Part shown: positions 5,428 through 5,888 of the stretch, one piece after another
How positions within the stretch are numbered: position 1 is the stretch's first letter
Layout: each line of letters opens with the position of its first letter
Source: JAUVXJ01 sp964577995
GTDB lineage: Bacteria > Chloroflexota > Anaerolineae > UBA7937 > B3-Chlor
Assembly: GCA_964577995.1 (NCBI GenBank)
Contig: CAZOBP010000175.1
Span: 1 to 5,888 of the forward strand
Direction: 5' to 3'
DNA length: 5,888 bases
Notes under the pieces: model-generated
The model's database searches: none
What the model was told of the DNA's origin: nothing
What the model saw: the letters and a program-made list of their open reading frames with translations, nothing else
Made by a program: the position numbers and the translations under genes

Positions 5428-5888
5428 TCACTTCTTGCCCTGCATCGCCCACCACACCCGTTCCGCTGTGGCCGGGAACTGATCGATCCAGACCCCCACC
5501 GCGTCGTGGATGGCTGAGAGTATAGCCGGCGCGGTGGGCAGGGTGGTCATCTCACCGATGCCCTTTGCCCCATACGGACCGGTGGGGTCGGGAACCTCCA
5601 CGGTGACCGATCTGAACTCATGGGGCATGTCCATCACAGTGGGAATGTAGTAGTCAGCCAGGTAGCGGGTCTTGGGCACCCCCTCCTGCTGGATGTACTC
5701 CTCGGTGAGGGCATAGCCCACTCCCATGTGCACGCCGCCCGCGGACTGGCCGTCGATCATGGCCGGGTTAACCGACTTGCCTACGTCCTGGGCGGCCCAG
5801 AACTTGAGGACTTCAGTCTCACCTGTCTCTATGTCCACCTCCACGAGAGCTATGTGGGCCGCGTAGCCATAGGCGAAGTGGGGAACAC
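5428..5888 (-). CDS. Xanthine dehydrogenase/CO dehydrogenase-family molybdopterin-binding subunit, C-terminal part (5' end beyond window)
   Basis: The last 152 residues of a large molybdenum hydroxylase catalytic subunit; whole subunits are usually about 750-800 aa. The frame continues to the window edge, beginning 'VPHFAYGYAAHIALVEVD', so the GTG at 5844 is internal and not a start. Landmarks, numbered from the window edge, are 'QDVGKSVNPAMIDGQ' (33-47) and 'GGVHMGVGYALTEEY' (50-64), both from the Moco-binding domain, and 'GPYGAKGIGEM' (103-113). In the last, Glu112 (5551-5553) corresponds to the conserved Glu that activates the Mo-bound hydroxyl (Glu1261 in bovine xanthine oxidase). The C-terminus 'PATAERVWWAMQGKK' ends normally. 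These enzymes hydroxylate purines, aldehydes, nicotinate, hydroxybenzoyl-CoA or related compounds, passing electrons to FeS and FAD partners. This fragment does not discriminate among substrates. The FeS and FAD subunits are not in the window. Confidence 0.93.
   Translation of the reverse strand, partial: VPHFAYGYAAHIALVEVDIETGETEVLKFWAAQDVGKSVNPAMIDGQSAGGVHMGVGYALTEEYIQQEGVPKTRYLADYYIPTVMDMPHEFRSVTVEVPDPTGPYGAKGIGEMTTLPTAPAILSAIHDAVGVWIDQFPATAERVWWAMQGKK

Noticed and set aside
5163..5525. A 120-codon plus-strand frame over the desulforedoxin gene
   Set aside because: It is an out-of-frame reading of the desulforedoxin gene and of the antisense strand of the molybdenum hydroxylase gene. The desulforedoxin frame has the four Cys ligands and a Shine-Dalgarno.

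Overview
The window is GC-rich bacterial DNA, probably from an anaerobic or facultatively anaerobic lineage. A stand-alone desulforedoxin and a molybdenum hydroxylase subunit point to low-oxygen redox metabolism. The multi-pass membrane protein, which opens with a positively charged helix and a 'YRVLWVFGI' stretch, resembles hypothetical proteins I associate with Chloroflexota. That taxonomic guess is inference and was not tested.

Layout. Positions 1-203 hold a good extended -10 promoter and a leader of about 160 nt. A class I PLP aminotransferase (204-1376, +) follows, then an AlkD-like HEAT-repeat DNA glycosylase (1498-2406, +). A three-gene operon lies on the minus strand and is transcribed from about 4690 down to about 2241: an ECF sigma factor (4622-4047), a zinc-finger transmembrane anti-sigma factor (4050-3424, sharing ATGA with the sigma gene) and a polytopic membrane protein (3400-2306). 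The operon ends at a perfect 9-bp hairpin at 2253-2274, which lies inside the 3' end of the convergent alkD reading frame. The two convergent genes overlap by 101 bp, and the alkD C-terminus appears extended past the usual family end.

From 4623 to 5205 there is no well-supported gene. The stretch holds promoter-like sites in both directions and one possible signal-peptide ORF. A 41-aa desulforedoxin gene (5206-5331, +) follows with its own extended -10 promoter and Shine-Dalgarno. It is convergent with the C-terminal end of a xanthine dehydrogenase/CO dehydrogenase-type molybdopterin-binding subunit (5428-5888, -), which runs off the window edge. A two-part stem-loop sits between those two genes.

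How the genes work together. The only clear functional unit is the sigma/anti-sigma/membrane protein operon, which looks like an envelope-stress or membrane-signal sensing module. The aminotransferase, AlkD, desulforedoxin and molybdenum hydroxylase are otherwise independent neighbours. I found no CRISPR array, insertion sequence, tRNA or rRNA.
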